NCBI RefSeq assembly: GCF_023336905.1
Contig: NZ_JAMBLS010000012.1
Coordinates: forward strand, 20,003-84,002
Origin: Bacteroides sp. ET71
Lineage (GTDB): Bacteria > Bacteroidota > Bacteroidia > Bacteroidales > Bacteroidaceae
Direction of reading: 5' to 3'
Length of the DNA stretch: 64,000 nucleotides
Under the pieces are notes generated by a model. It had not been told where the DNA came from. It saw only the letters and a list, made by a program, of their open reading frames with translations, and ran no database searches. This document shows, in pieces, positions 61,656 through 64,000 of this stretch. A program made the position numbers and the translations under genes. Numbering within the stretch: the stretch's first letter is position 1; each line of letters starts with the position of its first letter.

Positions 61656-63920
61656 TCAGCGCGGCTTTTCTTCGTTGTCTTCCGCCTGGAACTTGCGGCT
61701 TACCTTCAGCAAGTTGGTGGTGTAAGTCACCACGTTCTGGGCTTCCTGAATCATGGTCAGGTAGACCATGCTCACCTTGATGCTTCCGCTTTGGCTTTGG
61801 ATGCGTTGCAGTTCGCCGCGTTTCAGGTGCGAGAGTTGCCCGTTCAGTTCGTTGGCCTTGCGTATGATGTCCGTCAGGTTGTTGTAGTCATTGTCGCTGA
61901 CGGCCTGTTTGCTGGTCTGCAGCAGGTTGGTGATGTCCTCGCTCACGTCGCCGAACTCGCCTTTCTGTATGGCATCCAGGGGTTTGAAGTTGTTGTCGAT
62001 GTGCTCCAGGCAGGGTTCGCACAGGCGTCCGATGCTGTACACCAGTTCGCTGGCGAAGTCATTGCCCTGGAAGTAGTAGAGTCCCTTGTCCAGCACGGTG
62101 TTGTTATCCAGGCGCGACATGGCCAGGGTGCCGGTGCGCTTCATCTGCTTGACCAGTTGCTTCTCGAACTTCACCGAGCCCATGGAGCGGCGCAGTCCGC
62201 GCAGGTTCTCGTGCAGGAAGGAGGTGACGGTGCGTTCGAAGTTCTCTTCGGTGAAGGCCAGCACCTTGCCCAGCTCTTCGCGGGTGTGTTGGCGCAGCAG
62301 GCGGAGCACTTCGTCGTTGTTCTCGCTCTGCATGATTTGCCGGACGGTGTCTTGTGCCTGTACTTTCTGCTTGCGCTTCTTGTACATCACCTGGCTGTGG
62401 ACAAGCGAGTAGATGGCGATGGCGATGAGGATGATGATGGCCACGGCGCTTCCGTAGTGGATGAACAGGGTGACGAAGAAGCAGATGGTGAAGGCGGCGC
62501 CTGCCGTGATGAACCAACCGCCGATGACGCTCAGCACGCCGGTGATGCGGTAGACGGCGGAGTCACGCCCCCAGGCGCGGTCGGCCAGCGAGGTACCCAT
62601 GGAGACCATGAAGGTGACGTAGGTGGTGGACAGCGGCAACTTCAGCGAGGTGCCCAAGGCGATGAGCAGGGAGGAGAGCACGAGGTTGACCGAGGCGCGT
62701 ACGAGGTCGAAGGCGGCGCCATCTTCCAGTGTCAGTTCTTCCTTGCGGAAGCGGGTGTCGAGCCACGCTTTGGTGCGTTCGGGGGTTATCTTGCTGATGC
62801 CGTTGGCCAGGTTCATGCTGTAACGCACCAGGCGGCGGGCGATGGGGGTGGAGCCGAAGCCTTCTTCACCCTCGTCCTGGCGGGCCAGGGAAACTTCGGT
62901 CTGGATGACGTTGTGTGCTTTCTTCGACGTCCACAGGGCGTAGACCATGACGCAGCCGGCGGCCACGAGGAAGTACCACGGCGTCTTGGCCGAGCCGAGC
63001 AGCGAGCCCATCAGCCAGCCGTCGGTGCCGGCGGCCTGTCCGTTGGCCATGTAGTCGGTGTAGGCGTCATAGCCGGCCAGGGGCACACCGATGAAGTTCA
63101 CCAGGTCGTTGCCGGCGAAGGCCAGGGCCAGGGCGAAGGTACCCATCATCACGACGATTTTGAACACATTCACCCGGCACCAGTGCAGTATCTGCATCAG
63201 GATGGTGAAGAACACGAACAGCCCGACCATGATGAGCAGCGAGTGCTGGTGTATCCAGTCGTTCACCTCGGCCGTCATGAACGAGCTGTCCTTCAGGCCC
63301 TTGATAAGCATGAAGTAGATGATGCTCGTGGCTGCCACGCCGCCGAAGAGGGCGATGCTGTACTTCAGGTGCTTCTTGTAGTTGTAGGTGAAGATGACGC
63401 GTGCGATGTACTGCACCAGCATGCCGAAGAAGAAGGCGATGGCTACGGAGACGAAGATGGCCATGATGACTTGCAGGGCCTTGTCCGTGTTGATGAGTTG
63501 TCCCATCGAATAGGCGTCGCCGCCGCCCAGGGTCTTGACCAGGGCCAGGGCAAACGTGCCGCCCAGCAGCTCGAACACCATCGAGACCGTGGTCGAAGTG
63601 GGCAGGCCCATCGTGTTGAATACGTCCAGCAGGACGACGTCGGTCAGCATCACGCCAAGCAGGATGCACATCACCTCGTCGAAGTAGAAGAACTGCGGCT
63701 GGTAGATGCCGTGTCGCGCGATGTCCATCATGCCGTTACTCAGCGAGGCGCCTATGAAGACGCCTATGCTGGCCAACACGAGCATGGTTCGGAACGATGC
63801 CGCCTTGGAGCCGACGGACGAGTTGAGGAAGTTTACCGCATCGTTGGCAACGCCCACCAGCAGGTCGAACACGGCCAGCACGGCGAGGAACAGCACGATG
63901 CACAAATACATTGTTTCCAT
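61656..63920 (-). CDS. PiT-family inorganic phosphate transporter with PhoU-like tail
   Basis: A 754-residue inner-membrane transporter. The two PiT signatures are present: GVANDAVNFLNSSVGSKAASFRT near the N-terminus, with GLPTSTTVSMVFELLGG, and GNDLVNFIGVPLAG with KLPLSTTYVTFMVSMGTSLADRAWG in the second half. There are about ten membrane helices. The last 230 residues or so (after about 520) are helical and charged and resemble a PhoU-type regulatory domain (NFERTVTSFLHENLRGLRRSMGSVKFEKQLVKQMKRTGTLAMSRLDNNTV). In many bacteria PiT and PhoU-like proteins are separate genes, so this is a fusion. It takes up phosphate with Na+ or H+. It stands alone, convergent with the GNAT gene. Confidence 0.93.
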   Translation of the reverse strand: METMYLCIVLFLAVLAVFDLLVGVANDAVNFLNSSVGSKAASFRTMLVLASIGVFIGASLSNGMMDIARHGIYQPQFFYFDEVMCILLGVMLTDVVLLDVFNTMGLPTSTTVSMVFELLGGTFALALVKTLGGGDAYSMGQLINTDKALQVIMAIFVSVAIAFFFGMLVQYIARVIFTYNYKKHLKYSIALFGGVAATSIIYFMLIKGLKDSSFMTAEVNDWIHQHSLLIMVGLFVFFTILMQILHWCRVNVFKIVVMMGTFALALAFAGNDLVNFIGVPLAGYDAYTDYMANGQAAGTDGWLMGSLLGSAKTPWYFLVAAGCVMVYALWTSKKAHNVIQTEVSLARQDEGEEGFGSTPIARRLVRYSMNLANGISKITPERTKAWLDTRFRKEELTLEDGAAFDLVRASVNLVLSSLLIALGTSLKLPLSTTYVTFMVSMGTSLADRAWGRDSAVYRITGVLSVIGGWFITAGAAFTICFFVTLFIHYGSAVAIIILIAIAIYSLVHSQVMYKKRKQKVQAQDTVRQIMQSENNDEVLRLLRQHTREELGKVLAFTEENFERTVTSFLHENLRGLRRSMGSVKFEKQLVKQMKRTGTLAMSRLDNNTVLDKGLYYFQGNDFASELVYSIGRLCEPCLEHIDNNFKPLDAIQKGEFGDVSEDITNLLQTSKQAVSDNDYNNLTDIIRKANELNGQLSHLKRGELQRIQSQSGSIKVSMVYLTMIQEAQNVVTYTTNLLKVSRKFQAEDNEEKPR

Positions 63921-64000
63921 AAGTAATATAAATAATGTGTGATTCTATGTGTCTCAGCTTTTCGCTTGCAAAGGTCGGGAACGCGTGTTACACTCTCTTG

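Noticed and set aside
61791-63926. 711-codon plus-strand frame opposite the phosphate transporter
   Set aside because: Shadow of the PiT gene; Gln/Asp/Gly/His-rich without any domain.

Overview
This window looks like a chromosomal segment of a gut Bacteroides (order Bacteroidales, phylum Bacteroidota). The evidence is SusC/SusD outer-membrane uptake genes, repeated Bacteroidota-type promoter boxes (TAnnTTTG), many lipoproteins with a Cys-type signal peptide, and families typical of this group: BACON, DUF1735, BspA-type leucine-rich repeats, Mfa-like fimbrillins, M64 peptidase, GH92 and DUF4105. Base composition is close to balanced. No tRNA, rRNA, insertion sequence or CRISPR array was recognised.

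Layout. 1-6,670 is mostly housekeeping: the end of a sensor kinase, a CDP-alcohol phosphotransferase with a GtrA-like protein, a methylguanine repair enzyme, RNase G/E, a tiny basic ribosomal-type protein, HU, an acidic unknown protein, and an HxlR regulator facing a truncated NAD(P)-binding gene. 6,678-28,834 is a complete polysaccharide utilisation locus (PUL) for high-mannose N-glycans. Its leftward arm encodes three GH92 alpha-mannosidases, a FecR anti-sigma factor, an MFS transporter and a GH130 phosphorylase. Its rightward arm encodes an ECF sigma factor, SusC, SusD, two surface binding proteins, a GH18 endo-beta-N-acetylglucosaminidase and a BACON/LRR lipoprotein. The predicted route is: GH18 cuts the glycan from protein at the surface, SusCD imports it, GH92 enzymes strip alpha-mannose in the periplasm, MFS imports the remaining Man-beta-1,4-GlcNAc, and GH130 phosphorolyses it to Man-1-phosphate and GlcNAc. 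The SusC carries an N-terminal STN domain, so substrate sensing probably runs SusC to FecR to sigma factor.

29,233-39,079 holds a frameshifted HU-like gene, a DUF6340 lipoprotein, secA, an alkaline-phosphatase-superfamily protein, a DUF4105 protein, and a small protein coupled to a membrane Ser/Thr kinase. 39,054-49,220 is a leftward run of surface proteins: two Mfa-like fimbrillins around a 1,165-residue fimbrillin/LRR/M64-peptidase fusion, then a WG-repeat lipoprotein, an unknown exported protein and an FN3/BspA-LRR lipoprotein. 49,407-59,374 has an acyltransferase, a second mannoside-type glycosidase operon (GH127, GH76, GH92) and a divergent DUF4965-type exported protein. 59,905-63,920 is recR, a membrane protein, a GNAT acetyltransferase and a PiT phosphate transporter.

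The most unusual signal is in the gaps between genes. Four unrelated tandem arrays (units of 24, 23, 21 and 22 bp) sit at 29,054, 44,604, 50,619 and 59,435. In three of them each unit is itself a short palindrome, sometimes with compensating base changes that keep the palindrome intact; the fourth has its inverted copies at the edge. Three longer palindromic repeats (about 102 bp) also separate the sigma-factor gene from susC.
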